Assembly: GCF_009363615.1 (NCBI RefSeq)
Contig: NZ_CP045384.1
Location: 1,734,501-1,798,500, forward strand
DNA length: 64,000 nt
Direction of reading: 5' to 3'
Source of the DNA: Ruegeria sp. THAF33
Lineage (GTDB): Bacteria; Pseudomonadota; Alphaproteobacteria; Rhodobacterales; Rhodobacteraceae
Shown here one piece after another: positions 19,874 through 29,819 of the stretch (its first letter is position 1; each line of letters begins with the position of its first letter). The notes beneath the pieces are model-generated. The model saw only the letters and a list, made by a program, of their open reading frames with translations. It searched no databases and was not told where the DNA came from. A program made the translations under genes and the position numbers.

Positions 19874-19935
19874 CCCGGCGGTGTCTATCATCCGGGGGCT
19901 TTGGTCAAGGGCCACGTCGTGCTAAGCTTGCTGTC

Positions 19936-20217
19936 ATGAAACGGATTTTGCTTGCCCTTTTGCTGACGTCCACGCCGGTTTTCGCCGATTACATCGGCCC
20001 CGACGGCAAGACCCGCGATTGCTATTGCACCGACACGTCCGGGTCCCGCATCGAACTGGGTGAGATGATCTGCCTGCAAGTCGACGGCCGCATGTTCACG
20101 GCACAGTGCCAGATGTCCCTGAACGTGCCCATGTGGCGCGAGGTGCAGGAGGGATGTTTGTCATCCGGGTTGCAGAGCGATCCTGTTGATCACTTTGAAC
20201 AGGATGAGGCGTCCTGA
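19936..20217 (+). CDS. Small secreted protein with conserved-looking cysteines
   Basis: The 93-residue product has a clear signal peptide (MKRILLALLLTSTPVFA) followed by a mature part of about 76 residues with five cysteines (DCYC near 31-34, then MIC, AQC, EGC). I do not recognise a named family. It diverges from prfA with a 62-base gap between start codons and converges with the DUF1499 gene 15 bases away. Periplasmic location is likely. Function unknown. Confidence 0.68.
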   Translation: MKRILLALLLTSTPVFADYIGPDGKTRDCYCTDTSGSRIELGEMICLQVDGRMFTAQCQMSLNVPMWREVQEGCLSSGLQSDPVDHFEQDEAS

Positions 20218-20232
20218 GCGCCGGTAGAACAG

Positions 20233-20634
20233 TTACATCTGCTCCAACCACCCATCAACCCGTGCCTTGTTCACACCGAAATCCCTGCGCCCAAACCGCA
20301 AACGGCCATGGATGCGAAGCGTGTCGCCGTCCTGCCGAACAGTGGTATAGTCGGGGAAACCAATCCATTTCGTGCGGGTGACATAGGTGATCATGCCTTC
20401 ATCGACCGAACCTGCCAAAACCGAGGTGCGCGGCGTGGCGCGGGCGATCCGATCGAGCTTTTGCAACCCTTCCGGGCCGGTTGCAACAACGCGCAGAACG
20501 CCACCCGGCAAGTCCTGATCAACCTCTGCAACCGGTGCAATATGCCATTGGGCCGGCGCAGATGGGGCCAGCCGGATGTAAGCGCCCAGCCCAAGCACCA
20601 GCGCGATCACTGCCCACAGAACCATCTTTTTCAT
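20233..20634 (-). CDS. DUF1499 domain-containing protein
   Basis: The 133-residue protein has one N-terminal hydrophobic anchor (MKKMVLWAVIALVLGLGAYI) and a C-terminal DUF1499 domain, recognised by GMITYVTRTKWIGFPDYTTV and the later RLRFGRRDFGVNKARV. The family is widespread, probably periplasmic or membrane-anchored, and has no proven function. It is a single gene, convergent with the small secreted protein. Confidence 0.82.
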   Translation of the reverse strand: MKKMVLWAVIALVLGLGAYIRLAPSAPAQWHIAPVAEVDQDLPGGVLRVVATGPEGLQKLDRIARATPRTSVLAGSVDEGMITYVTRTKWIGFPDYTTVRQDGDTLRIHGRLRFGRRDFGVNKARVDGWLEQM

Positions 20635-20700
20635 CCCGCTTTACCCTCTTGCAGAAACCCTATGCGGATCAAGCGCCGGGGCAAGCCGTTCCGGGCCGGT

Positions 20701-21648
20701 TTACCGTGACGTCACCCCCGGCAGGATGCACAGCATCTCGTAGATCAGGTTGGCTGCCGTCAGGGCCGTGTTGCCGGACGGGTCATACGGAGGTGAAACC
20801 TCGACCAGATCACACCCCACCACATTCACACCCTGCAACGCGTGGATCAGTTGCAGCGCCTGCGGCGTGGTCAAACCGGCAATCTCTGGCGTACCCGTGC
20901 CCGGCGCAAAGGCCGGGTCCAGGCTGTCGATGTCATAGGTGACATAAACGGGATGATCCCCGATGATCTTGCGGATCTGAGAGCCGATCTGCGTCAGGTT
21001 CTGCTGCCACAACTCCCAGGCCGGGAACTGGCGGAAGCCCCAATCCTTGGCTTCGGTGAAATCCGAAGCCGCGTAGCCCGATCCGCGAATGCCGATCTGA
21101 AAGGTCTTGTCGGGGACAATCAGCCCCTCTTCATAGGCGCGGCGGAAGACGGTTCCGTGGGTCTCCTTCTCGCCGAACATCTCGTCATTCACATCCGCAT
21201 GGGCATCCACATGCACCAGAGCCACCGGCCCATGCTTTGCCGCAATGGCCCGCAGAATCGGGAGGGTGATCGAATGATCGCCCCCCATCGCCACCGGGGT
21301 CACGTTCTTTGCCAGGATTGCATCATAGCTTTCCTTGATGATCCTCAGGCTGTCCGCAAGCGAAAAGGTGTTGATCGCCAGATCCCCGATGTCAGCGATT
21401 TGCAAGCTGTCGAACGGAGCCGCCGAGGTAGCCATGTTGTAGGGCCTTATCATCGCGCTTTCGCTGCGGATCTGTTTGGGTCCGAACCGGGTGCCCGATC
21501 GCCACGAGGTGCCGATATCCATCGGAATCCCCAGAACCGCCACATCCAGCCCCGCCAACGAGGCAGCCTGGGGCAGGCGCATAAACGTATTCGGCCCCGA
21601 AAACCGCGCCAGATCATTGCCGCTGACCGGTTGATTGAATTCAGTCAT
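20701..21648 (-). CDS. speB: Agmatinase/ureohydrolase family protein (first of two)
   Basis: The 315-residue protein is a binuclear manganese ureohydrolase with all metal motifs: GGDHSITLP, VHVDAHADVND and YDIDSLDPAFAPGTG. The family releases urea from agmatine, guanidinobutyrate, guanidinopropionate, guanidinoacetate or guanidine; motifs alone do not decide which. It lies 87 bases after a second ureohydrolase (21736-22704) on the same strand, and both follow an M20 amidohydrolase. Calling it agmatinase is by family only. Confidence 0.85.
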   Translation of the reverse strand: MTEFNQPVSGNDLARFSGPNTFMRLPQAASLAGLDVAVLGIPMDIGTSWRSGTRFGPKQIRSESAMIRPYNMATSAAPFDSLQIADIGDLAINTFSLADSLRIIKESYDAILAKNVTPVAMGGDHSITLPILRAIAAKHGPVALVHVDAHADVNDEMFGEKETHGTVFRRAYEEGLIVPDKTFQIGIRGSGYAASDFTEAKDWGFRQFPAWELWQQNLTQIGSQIRKIIGDHPVYVTYDIDSLDPAFAPGTGTPEIAGLTTPQALQLIHALQGVNVVGCDLVEVSPPYDPSGNTALTAANLIYEMLCILPGVTSR

Positions 21649-21735
21649 GCGCGTTGTATCCCCATCCCTTCAACTTTCTTTACCCAGCACATACCGGCAG
21701 TATGGCTAACCAATGGTTAATGCGCGTCCAAACGG

Positions 21736-22704
21736 TTATGTTTTTGCCAGCTTGTTCCACCCCAACAGGCAGACGATCTGCGTCGCCACATGCGCCCCCG
21801 CAATCGCCGTGGCGCCGGATGTATCGAACGGCGGAGACACCTCGACCACGTCGCCGCCCTTGATGTTGATCCCGGCGATGTCGCGCAGGATGATCTGCGC
21901 CTGAATGGAACTCAAACCACCCCAAACCGGTGTCCCCGTACCCGGTGCAAAGGCCGGGTCCAGACCGTCGATGTCAAAGCTCAGATAGACCGGGCTGTCG
22001 CCCAGAATGCCCTTGATCTTCTGCGCCACGGCAGCGGGGCCGGATTCGTAGACCTCGCGCGCGTCGATGATGTTTACGCCCAGCGTGTCCTCGTTGGTGG
22101 TGCGGATCCCCACCTGGACCGAGCGTTTCGGATCCACGATCCCCGACTTCACCGCCTTGTAGAACATGGTGCCGTGGTCCACCCGGCTCATGTCGTCGTC
22201 GGCCCAGGTGTCGGTATGGGCATCGAACTGCAACAGCGACATCGGCCCGTATTTCTCGGCATAGGCCTTGAGGATCGGGAAGCTGATATAGTGATCGCCC
22301 CCCAGCGTAACCGAGGCCACATCCGCCGCCAGAATGGTGCGGATATGGTCGGTCAGCGTGTCTGGAAAGGCGGGAATGTTGGCATAGTCATAGGCCATGT
22401 CGCCGTAGTCGATGATCGCCAGCTCGCTCAGCGCATCGAAGGGCCAGCCATAAGGCGCATCGGGAGATTGCAGCGCACTGGCCTCGCGGATCGCACGCGG
22501 GCCAAGACGGGTGCCCGGGCGGTTGGTCACCGCCTGATCAAACGGCACGCCGGTCACGGCGATGTCGGCACCGGTCAGGTCCTTGGTATACAGCCGCCGC
22601 AGAAACGAGGTCGCCCCGCCAAAGGTGTTTTCATAGGACAGCCCTTTGAGGTCCGGATTGGTGAATGCTTCATCCACCTGGTTTTTCGCGTCTTCCAGTG
22701 CCAT
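21736..22704 (-). CDS. Agmatinase/ureohydrolase family protein (second of two)
   Basis: This 322-residue paralogue keeps the metal motifs GGDHYISFP, LQFDAHTDTWADDD and FDIDGLDPAFAPGTG, with different surroundings from its neighbour (longer N-terminal segment; VWGGLSS after the third motif). It is therefore likely an active ureohydrolase with its own guanidino substrate, or one partner of a mixed oligomer. It starts 12 bases after the M20 hydrolase stop, so the two are probably translated from one message. Confidence 0.85.
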   Translation of the reverse strand: MALEDAKNQVDEAFTNPDLKGLSYENTFGGATSFLRRLYTKDLTGADIAVTGVPFDQAVTNRPGTRLGPRAIREASALQSPDAPYGWPFDALSELAIIDYGDMAYDYANIPAFPDTLTDHIRTILAADVASVTLGGDHYISFPILKAYAEKYGPMSLLQFDAHTDTWADDDMSRVDHGTMFYKAVKSGIVDPKRSVQVGIRTTNEDTLGVNIIDAREVYESGPAAVAQKIKGILGDSPVYLSFDIDGLDPAFAPGTGTPVWGGLSSIQAQIILRDIAGINIKGGDVVEVSPPFDTSGATAIAGAHVATQIVCLLGWNKLAKT

Positions 22705-22716
22705 TTCGCTCTCCCA

Positions 22717-23880
22717 TCAGCCCAACGGCTGCGCCTTTTCCACGATCCGAGCGAAGAACGATGCCCCCACCGGCGCGATATCATCATTGAAGTTGTATTT
22801 CGGATGATGCAGCCCGGCACCCTCACCCTGCCCCAGGAACAGATAGGCCCCCGGCCGCGACTGCAACATGTATGAAAAATCCTCGGCGCCCATGTCGCGC
22901 CCCATAGTGTCGATCACCCGCTCGGGCCCTGACACTTCGCGCGCGACGGCCGCGGCAAAGGCTGCCTTTTCAGCATCGTTGATCGTCGCCGGATATCCCA
23001 CCTGATATTCCAGCCGTGCCTCGACACCGTAAGACGCGGCCTGCCCCTGAACGATCTGCTCCATCCGCTCCATCACCATTTTCTGCACCGAAGGATCGAA
23101 TGTACGAACCGTGCCGTTCAGATAAGCGGTGTCCGGTATCACGTTGTTCACCGTTCCGGCATGGATCTGAGTGACCGAAACAACCAGGTCTTCCACCGCA
23201 TAGTGGTTGCGGCTGACGATGGTCTGGATTGCCTGCGCAATGCCGCAGGCCGCCATGACCGGGTCGCGGGTCTGATGCGGCATGGCGCCATGGCCGCCGA
23301 CGCCTTGGATATGAATCTCGAACGTATCGACCGCCGCCATGATCGGTCCCGGCGTCGTGTAGAACGTACCTTCCGGATTCCCCGGATCGTTGTGGATGCC
23401 ATAGACCTCAGAGATATCGAACCGCTCCATGATGCCTTCTTCGACCATGACGCCCGCACCGCCGCCCTCTTCCTCGGCCGGTTGAAAGATCAGGGCCACG
23501 CGGCCGCGGAAATTTCGCGTCTCGGCCAGATACCGCGCCGCGCCCAGCAGCATTGTGGTGTGCCCGTCATGCCCGCAGGCATGCATCTTTCCGGGATTCT
23601 TCGATGCATAGTCGACGCCTGTTTCTTCGGTGATCGGCAATGCATCCATATCCGCACGCAGGCCAATGGTCGGGCCGTCGCCCTGCCCGTTGATGATCGC
23701 GACCATCCCGGTCTTTGCGATCCCTTCATGCAATTCATCAACCCCAAATTCACGCAGACGCTCGGCCACAAACGCGGCAGTCTGAAAGCACTCGAACTCC
23801 AACTCGGGTATCGTATGCAGATATTGGCGCCATCTGGTCATATCGGCAGAGAAATCGGCAATTCGGTTGACGACGGGCAT
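22717..23880 (-). CDS. M20-family amidohydrolase (hippurate hydrolase/aminoacylase type)
   Basis: The 387-residue protein is a zinc amidohydrolase: GLRADMDALPI near 75-85, MHACGHDGHTTMLLGAA near 100-116, and PAEEEGGGAGVM near 135-146. It hydrolyses an amide bond of an N-acyl amino acid or amine. I start it at ATG 23880; the frame stays open to 24822 but that part is the reverse of mazG. With two ureohydrolases downstream, it might remove an acyl group from an acylated guanidino compound; this is inference from gene order. Confidence 0.87.
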   Translation of the reverse strand: MPVVNRIADFSADMTRWRQYLHTIPELEFECFQTAAFVAERLREFGVDELHEGIAKTGMVAIINGQGDGPTIGLRADMDALPITEETGVDYASKNPGKMHACGHDGHTTMLLGAARYLAETRNFRGRVALIFQPAEEEGGGAGVMVEEGIMERFDISEVYGIHNDPGNPEGTFYTTPGPIMAAVDTFEIHIQGVGGHGAMPHQTRDPVMAACGIAQAIQTIVSRNHYAVEDLVVSVTQIHAGTVNNVIPDTAYLNGTVRTFDPSVQKMVMERMEQIVQGQAASYGVEARLEYQVGYPATINDAEKAAFAAAVAREVSGPERVIDTMGRDMGAEDFSYMLQSRPGAYLFLGQGEGAGLHHPKYNFNDDIAPVGASFFARIVEKAQPLG

Positions 23881-23946
23881 CTGGGGTGGACTCCTGATCG
23901 GGACTGCGGGATGGATGCATCTGACACCGGAATGAAAGGGTTCGCA

Positions 23947-24813
23947 ATGGCCGATAATCCTCTGATCCATGACAGTGACGCAGGGATCGAACGCCTGCTG
24001 GAAATCATGCGCCGCCTGCGGGATCCCCAAACCGGCTGCCCGTGGGATATCGAACAGGATTTCGCCACCATCGCGCCCTATACGATCGAAGAGGCCTATG
24101 AGGTCGCCGACGCCATCGAGCGTGAGGCCTGGGACGAGCTGAAGGGCGAGCTGGGCGATCTGCTGTTCCAATCCGTCTTCCACGCTCAAATGGCGGAAGA
24201 GGCGGGATATTTCACCTTTCAGGACGTGGTTCGCACCATGTCCGACAAGATGGTGGCCCGGCATCCGCATGTCTTCGGTGACGAATCCCGCGACAAATCC
24301 GCCGAACAGCAGACCAAGGACTGGGAAGCCATCAAGGCCGCCGAACGTGCGGGCAAGGAACAGAAAGGCGCGCTGGACGGGGTGGCCGCCAACCTGCCAG
24401 CTCTGCTGCGGGCGCACAAACTGCAAAAACGGGCCGCGCGCGTAGGGTTCGACTGGCCCGACGCCAGCCACGTTCTGGCCAAGATCACCGAAGAAGCCGC
24501 CGAACTGGAAGAGGCGCGTGACAAGATGGACGCGGATGCGCTTGAGGATGAATTCGGCGATCTGCTGTTCGTGATGGTCAATCTGGGCCGCCACCTGGGT
24601 ATCGAACCCGAATCCGCCCTGCGCCGCACCAATGCCAAGTTCACCCGTCGCTTTGAAAAGGTCGAGGCCCGGCTGGCCGAACGGGGAAAGACCCCCTCGC
24701 AAAGCGATCTGGCCGAGATGGATGCGCTCTGGGACGAGGTCAAAACCGAAGAGCATCGCGCCAACGGCAAACTCCCGCCGGTTGACGTCATGGCCGCACC
24801 CAGAAACGGGTAG
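23947..24813 (+). CDS. mazG: Nucleoside triphosphate pyrophosphohydrolase
   Basis: The 288-residue protein has two MazG helical domains, each with the EE-x2-E metal motif: TIEEAYEVADAIE near 40-52 and ITEEAAELEEA near 180-190. MazG hydrolyses nucleoside triphosphates to monophosphates and pyrophosphate, clearing damaged nucleotides and lowering ppGpp under stress. It diverges from the M20 hydrolase with 66 bases between starts. An upstream in-frame ATG at 23932 is an alternative. Length agrees with the usual long form. Confidence 0.92.
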   Translation: MADNPLIHDSDAGIERLLEIMRRLRDPQTGCPWDIEQDFATIAPYTIEEAYEVADAIEREAWDELKGELGDLLFQSVFHAQMAEEAGYFTFQDVVRTMSDKMVARHPHVFGDESRDKSAEQQTKDWEAIKAAERAGKEQKGALDGVAANLPALLRAHKLQKRAARVGFDWPDASHVLAKITEEAAELEEARDKMDADALEDEFGDLLFVMVNLGRHLGIEPESALRRTNAKFTRRFEKVEARLAERGKTPSQSDLAEMDALWDEVKTEEHRANGKLPPVDVMAAPRNG

Positions 24814-24867
24814 ACAAGGCACCCGACACTTGCGAGTGTCCCACCTTCACGACCACCGGAGACACCC

Positions 24868-25809
24868 ATGCCCCCTCGCAAGATCATCATCGACACCGAT
24901 CCCGGACAGGACGATGCCGTCGCCATCCTGCTGGCGCTGGCCAGCCCGGAGGACATCGAGGTTCTTGGCATCACGGCGGTCGCAGGCAACGTGCCCCTGG
25001 AATTGACCGCCAAGAACGCTCGGATCGTGTGCGAACTGGCGGGCCGGACCGACATACCTGTTTATGCGGGCTGCGACAGACCGTTGAACCGCCCGCTGGT
25101 CACGGCCGAGCATGTGCATGGCAAGACAGGTCTGGATGGCCCGGACCTGCCCGATCCGCAGATGACGCTGACCGAGGGGCACGCGGTGGATTTCATCATC
25201 GACACCCTGCGCTCTGAAGAACCGGGCACAGTAACCCTTTGCCCGCTGGGGCCACTGACAAATATCGCGACCGCGTTCAGCAAGGCTCCGGACATTGTGG
25301 ACCGGGTACAGGAAATCGTTCTGATGGGCGGAGCGTATTTCGAGGTCGGCAACATCACCCCGACAGCTGAGTTCAACATTCACGTCGATCCAGAAGCCGC
25401 TGATATCGTTTTCGAATCCGGCAGACCTATCGTGGTCATGCCGCTGGATGTCACGCACAAGGCGCTGGTCACCAAACCCCGCAATGATGCGTTCCGTGCT
25501 TTGGGAAACAAAGTCGGAATCGCTGTCGCCGAGATGACCGATTTCTTCGAAAGGTTCGACAGGGAAAAATACGGCAGCGCGGGTGCGCCTTTGCACGACC
25601 CTTGCGTGACCGCCTATCTGATCCGGCCCGAGCTGTTTTCAGGCCGTCATGTGAATGTCGAGATTGAAACCCAGTCCGAGCTGACAATGGGCATGACCGT
25701 CGCCGATTGGTGGGGCGTAACCGACCGCGCGCCCAATGCGCTGTTCATTGGGGAAATCGACGCCGACGGCTTCTTCAATCTTTTGACGGAAAGGCTGGCC
25801 AGATTATGA
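24868..25809 (+). CDS. Inosine/uridine-preferring nucleoside hydrolase
   Basis: The 313-residue protein has the calcium-binding signature DTDPGQDDAVAILLAL at about 8-23 and the later motifs LTLCPLGPLTNIA-like (VTLCPLGPLTNIATA) and VMGGAYFEVGN-like (LMGGAYFEVGNITP). It cleaves the N-glycosidic bond of ribonucleosides for salvage. It lies 54 bases after mazG, so it may be co-transcribed and would process nucleosides released from nucleotide clean-up. Its stop overlaps the next start by 4 bases (ATGA). Confidence 0.9.
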   Translation: MPPRKIIIDTDPGQDDAVAILLALASPEDIEVLGITAVAGNVPLELTAKNARIVCELAGRTDIPVYAGCDRPLNRPLVTAEHVHGKTGLDGPDLPDPQMTLTEGHAVDFIIDTLRSEEPGTVTLCPLGPLTNIATAFSKAPDIVDRVQEIVLMGGAYFEVGNITPTAEFNIHVDPEAADIVFESGRPIVVMPLDVTHKALVTKPRNDAFRALGNKVGIAVAEMTDFFERFDREKYGSAGAPLHDPCVTAYLIRPELFSGRHVNVEIETQSELTMGMTVADWWGVTDRAPNALFIGEIDADGFFNLLTERLARL

Positions 25810-26255
25810 GCGCCGCCCTGCGCCTGGCGCGCCCCGAAGACCTGGATCGTCTGATGGCACTGGTCACCGCCTTCCATACCGAGGCCGGATTGACGCAAGA
25901 CCCGGACCAGACCCGAAATGCTCTGACACCCCTGCTCGAGGGTATTCCCCATGGCTGTGTCTATCTGATCGGCCCCGGACGCGCGCCGTTGGGCTACATC
26001 ATCCTGACCTTCGGCTGGTCCGTCGAATTCGGCGGCATGGACGGTTTCGTGGACGAAATCTATATCCGGCCCGCTGTTCGCGGCCGCGGCATCGCGACCG
26101 AAGTTTTGCTGGCACTGCCCAAAGCTTTGTCCGAAGCGGGGCTGACTGCCCTTCATCTGGAAGTCGACCGACACAACGAAGCCGCTCAGAAAATCTATCT
26201 GCGCACCGGGTTCAAACCACGCGACAGATATATGCTGATGAGCAAGTTGCTTTAA
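25806..26255 (+). CDS. GNAT-family N-acetyltransferase
   Basis: The 149-residue protein shows a complete GNAT fold: strand LGYIILTFGWS, then FVDEIYIRPAVRGRGIATEVLLAL, whose RGRGIA is the acetyl-CoA pyrophosphate loop, and the last strand LHLEVDRHNEAAQKIYLRTGF. The acceptor substrate is unknown. The start ATG 25806 overlaps the nucleoside hydrolase stop, so it is translationally coupled. Its TAA stop lies on a TTAA palindrome shared with the stop of the convergent lipoprotein gene. Confidence 0.88.
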   Translation: MSAALRLARPEDLDRLMALVTAFHTEAGLTQDPDQTRNALTPLLEGIPHGCVYLIGPGRAPLGYIILTFGWSVEFGGMDGFVDEIYIRPAVRGRGIATEVLLALPKALSEAGLTALHLEVDRHNEAAQKIYLRTGFKPRDRYMLMSKLL

Positions 26256-26416
26256 CGAGACTCGCCGCGGAAGATATTGGCCGGGTTCATGTCCTGTACC
26301 GGGTCATTCGCCGAGACCGGATCTCCGGTAATTGGGTAGGTTCCCGGACCCGCGCAGGCGGAAAGAACTGTGACGGAAGCTGCTGCGATTACCAGAAGGA
26401 ATTTGGATACAGACAT
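26252..26416 (-). CDS. Small lipoprotein, 54 residues
   Basis: A perfect AGGAG ribosome site precedes ATG 26416. The product MSVSKFLLVIAAASVTVLSAC ends its signal at the lipobox LSAC, giving a mature lipoprotein of about 34 residues with the end DMNPANIFRGESR. The size and shape recall the entericidin-like and other tiny lipoproteins of roseobacters, but I recognise no named family. The C-terminal NPANI also occurs at the end of the BamE-like lipoprotein at 43469-43942. It converges with the GNAT gene and overlaps it by 4 bases. Confidence 0.72.
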   Translation of the reverse strand: MSVSKFLLVIAAASVTVLSACAGPGTYPITGDPVSANDPVQDMNPANIFRGESR

Positions 26417-26884
26417 CGTGGTCTCCTTTCTGCAATGCATCCAGATTAGATCACGTGCCTGTGATTTACTTAGTAACAAGTTCACACATAATGTGATTTT
26501 TGCATTCTTTTTTGATACAAAAGGGCCAATGCAATACGCCTGCGAAACAAAAACCATTGAAATGATTGCGTAATCCGGATCACGCCTCTTTCGCGAAAAG
26601 ATCGAAGATTTCTCGAAAAATTTCAACTTCGACTACAAGCAGGCCCGTCAATCTTAAACCCGAAGAAGGATCGAACCAGAAAGGTTCAATCAAGGGTGGA
26701 TATCAGCTGAAGCCGTGTTTCCCGCCGCAACGGTCACCGGGATCGTCCGGAAGATGCTGGTTCAAGGCCCATGAAACGCTTTGATCCAAGAGGTCCGAAG
26801 GGGCAACAGCACCAATTGATCCGTCTCGCGGATTGCGGCACGGGCAGCGGAATGACCGCTTGACGGATCAGAGACCTGCATTTT
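26417..26884. other. Gene-free region upstream of the small lipoprotein
   Basis: About 470 bases without a supported gene. The part at 26460-26570 is clearly AT-richer than its surroundings and includes a T run at 26507-26513; it probably holds the lipoprotein promoter. A near-perfect 18-base palindrome centred on ATCCGGAT lies at 26568-26585. The rest (26590-26884) shows no convincing frame, RNA or repeat. A small RNA is possible but not supported. Confidence 0.5.
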
Positions 26885-26909
26885 GAAAAATGGGGGCCGT
26901 TGGCCCCCA
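26885..26909 (-). terminator. Hairpin terminator of enolase
   Basis: On the minus strand an 8-bp GC-rich stem (26891-26898 with 26902-26909, loop of three) is followed by a run of five T. It lies 9 bases after the eno stop. Confidence 0.85.
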
Positions 26910-26917
26910 TTCCATGC

Positions 26918-28228
<1,311 letters not shown>

Positions 28229-28328
28229 TCATAACAGCAACCGGCCAAAAGTAAACCGGTTCCGTTAACGCTAACACGCATATTCCCGGACATTTAGGGC
28301 TAACAATTCGCTGTTTGCGCCAACAGGG

Positions 28329-29207
28329 TCAGGCAGGTGCCAATTCGCGCGCCAGACGCCGTTCGCGGACAAAGGTATAAAGACCCGAACCGATGATCAG
28401 GGTCGCCCCCGCCATTGTCAGCGCATCAGGGCGTTCACCGAACACCAGCATTCCAGCAAGGATAGAGAACACAAGGCGCGTGTACCGGAACGGCATCAGG
28501 GCCGAGGCTTCGCCCACCCTCATCGCAGTGACAATGCCGTAATAGCCCAGCACGCCAAATCCGATCGCCCCAGCATAAGGGCCCGTTTGACCGGCTTGAA
28601 CCGGCACGAAGGATGCCCCGGACATGACCATCAGAAGCAGGCCGGCCACAGCCACCGCAATATAGGCCTGCATCGCAACAACGGATGAAGCCACGCGTGG
28701 GTCCAGCTTGCGGGTAATCAGATCGCGCGCCGCAATTGCGACCACGGACAACACCACAAAAAGAGATTCGGGCCGAAAACCTTCCATCCCCGGGCGGATG
28801 ATCATTAAAACACCGACAAAGCCGACACCGATCGCGCTCCAGCGACGCCAGCCGACCTGCTCTCCAAGAAACAGGGCCGCCCCCATGGTGACGACCAGCG
28901 GCATGGCCTGAAACACGGCCGCAACGGTGGACAGGTCGATCAGAGACAACGCCGTCACGAACGCCACCGCGCCAAAGCCTTCGGTCGCGGCGCGGATCAA
29001 TGGCAGGGTTTTCCATGCCACGGGGTCAAGGATCCGCTTGCGGGTGACCACTGACATCGTGGCGAACACGAGCCCGCAAAACACGCCCAGAAACACCATG
29101 ATCTGCCCTGTCGGCACAGAGCCGGACAGGAGCTTGATGAACATGTCCTCAAGTGCAAAGGCCGCCATCGACCCGATGAGCAGCAGGATGCCGTTTACGT
29201 TGTTCAT
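28329..29207 (-). CDS. EamA/DMT-family transporter
   Basis: The 292-residue protein has ten predicted membrane helices arranged as two EamA halves (about 1-135 and 145-285), for example NGILLLIGSMAAFALEDMFI at the start and the motif FGERPDALTMAGATLIIGSG near the end. These are inner-membrane exporters or importers of small metabolites; the substrate is unknown. I start it at ATG 29207, where the first helix begins; the frame extends to 29285 with a non-hydrophobic leader. It is a single gene between eno and the Fur-family regulator. Confidence 0.86.
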   Translation of the reverse strand: MNNVNGILLLIGSMAAFALEDMFIKLLSGSVPTGQIMVFLGVFCGLVFATMSVVTRKRILDPVAWKTLPLIRAATEGFGAVAFVTALSLIDLSTVAAVFQAMPLVVTMGAALFLGEQVGWRRWSAIGVGFVGVLMIIRPGMEGFRPESLFVVLSVVAIAARDLITRKLDPRVASSVVAMQAYIAVAVAGLLLMVMSGASFVPVQAGQTGPYAGAIGFGVLGYYGIVTAMRVGEASALMPFRYTRLVFSILAGMLVFGERPDALTMAGATLIIGSGLYTFVRERRLARELAPA

Positions 29208-29340
29208 TTGCGCGTCCGTTGGAAAGGGCACATCTGGTGCCTGTACATGCACAACAACCTCAACCAACGGCATCTGGCAAGACAATTCCCGTCACGCCTG
29301 ATGAATTAACGTGAGGCGATCAATCGCGTTTCGTGATGGG

Positions 29341-29754
29341 TCAGTCCTTTTCCAGCGGGACGCCATACAGCTCCAACCGGTGCCCCTTGAGCTTGTATCC
29401 AAGCTTGGCGGCGATTCTTTCCTGCAAGGCTTCGATCTCGGGGTCGACGAATTCGATGACCTCTCCTGACTGCATGTCGATCAGGTGGTCGTGGTGATCG
29501 CGCTCGGCGTCCTCGTACCGGGCCCGTCCGTCCCCGAACTCAAGACGTTCCAGAATGCCTGCCTCTTCGAACAGTTTGACCGTGCGATAGACCGTTGCAA
29601 TGGAAATGCCTTTGTCCACGGCGGAAGCCCGCGCATAGAGCTCCTCGACATCCGGGTGGTCGTCGCTCTGTTCCAGTACCTGCGCAATGACCCTTCGTTG
29701 ACCGGTCATGCGCAGCCCCTTGGCTTCACAACGCCCAATAATCGTTTCCGACAT
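29341..29754 (-). CDS. Fur-family metal-responsive regulator (Fur/Mur type)
   Basis: The 137-residue protein has an N-terminal winged helix (MTGQRRVIAQVLEQSDDHPDVEEL, then ISIATVYRTVKLFEEAG) and the metal-binding HHDHLI motif near residue 87, followed by EVIEFVDPEIE. It lacks the CxxC zinc pairs of E. coli Fur, as alphaproteobacterial Fur/Mur proteins often do. It could sense iron or manganese; Irr is less likely because Irr has a different DNA-binding segment. Targets are not visible here. Confidence 0.85.
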   Translation of the reverse strand: MSETIIGRCEAKGLRMTGQRRVIAQVLEQSDDHPDVEELYARASAVDKGISIATVYRTVKLFEEAGILERLEFGDGRARYEDAERDHHDHLIDMQSGEVIEFVDPEIEALQERIAAKLGYKLKGHRLELYGVPLEKD

Positions 29755-29819
29755 GATGCCCCTCAGACTTGCTCGGGTGTCTGTCTTAATATGTCTGCGC
29801 AGGTTTCGCTACAGGGATT

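Noticed and set aside
23161..24813. Long plus-strand frame joining the reverse of the M20 hydrolase to mazG
   Set aside because: Only the part from 23947 reads as MazG; the upstream part is antisense. The same holds for the 701-codon minus frame ending at 22717.
26566..26784. 72-codon plus-strand frame in the gap before eno
   Set aside because: No ribosome site, odd composition (Ser/Lys/Pro), and it does not resemble a folded protein.
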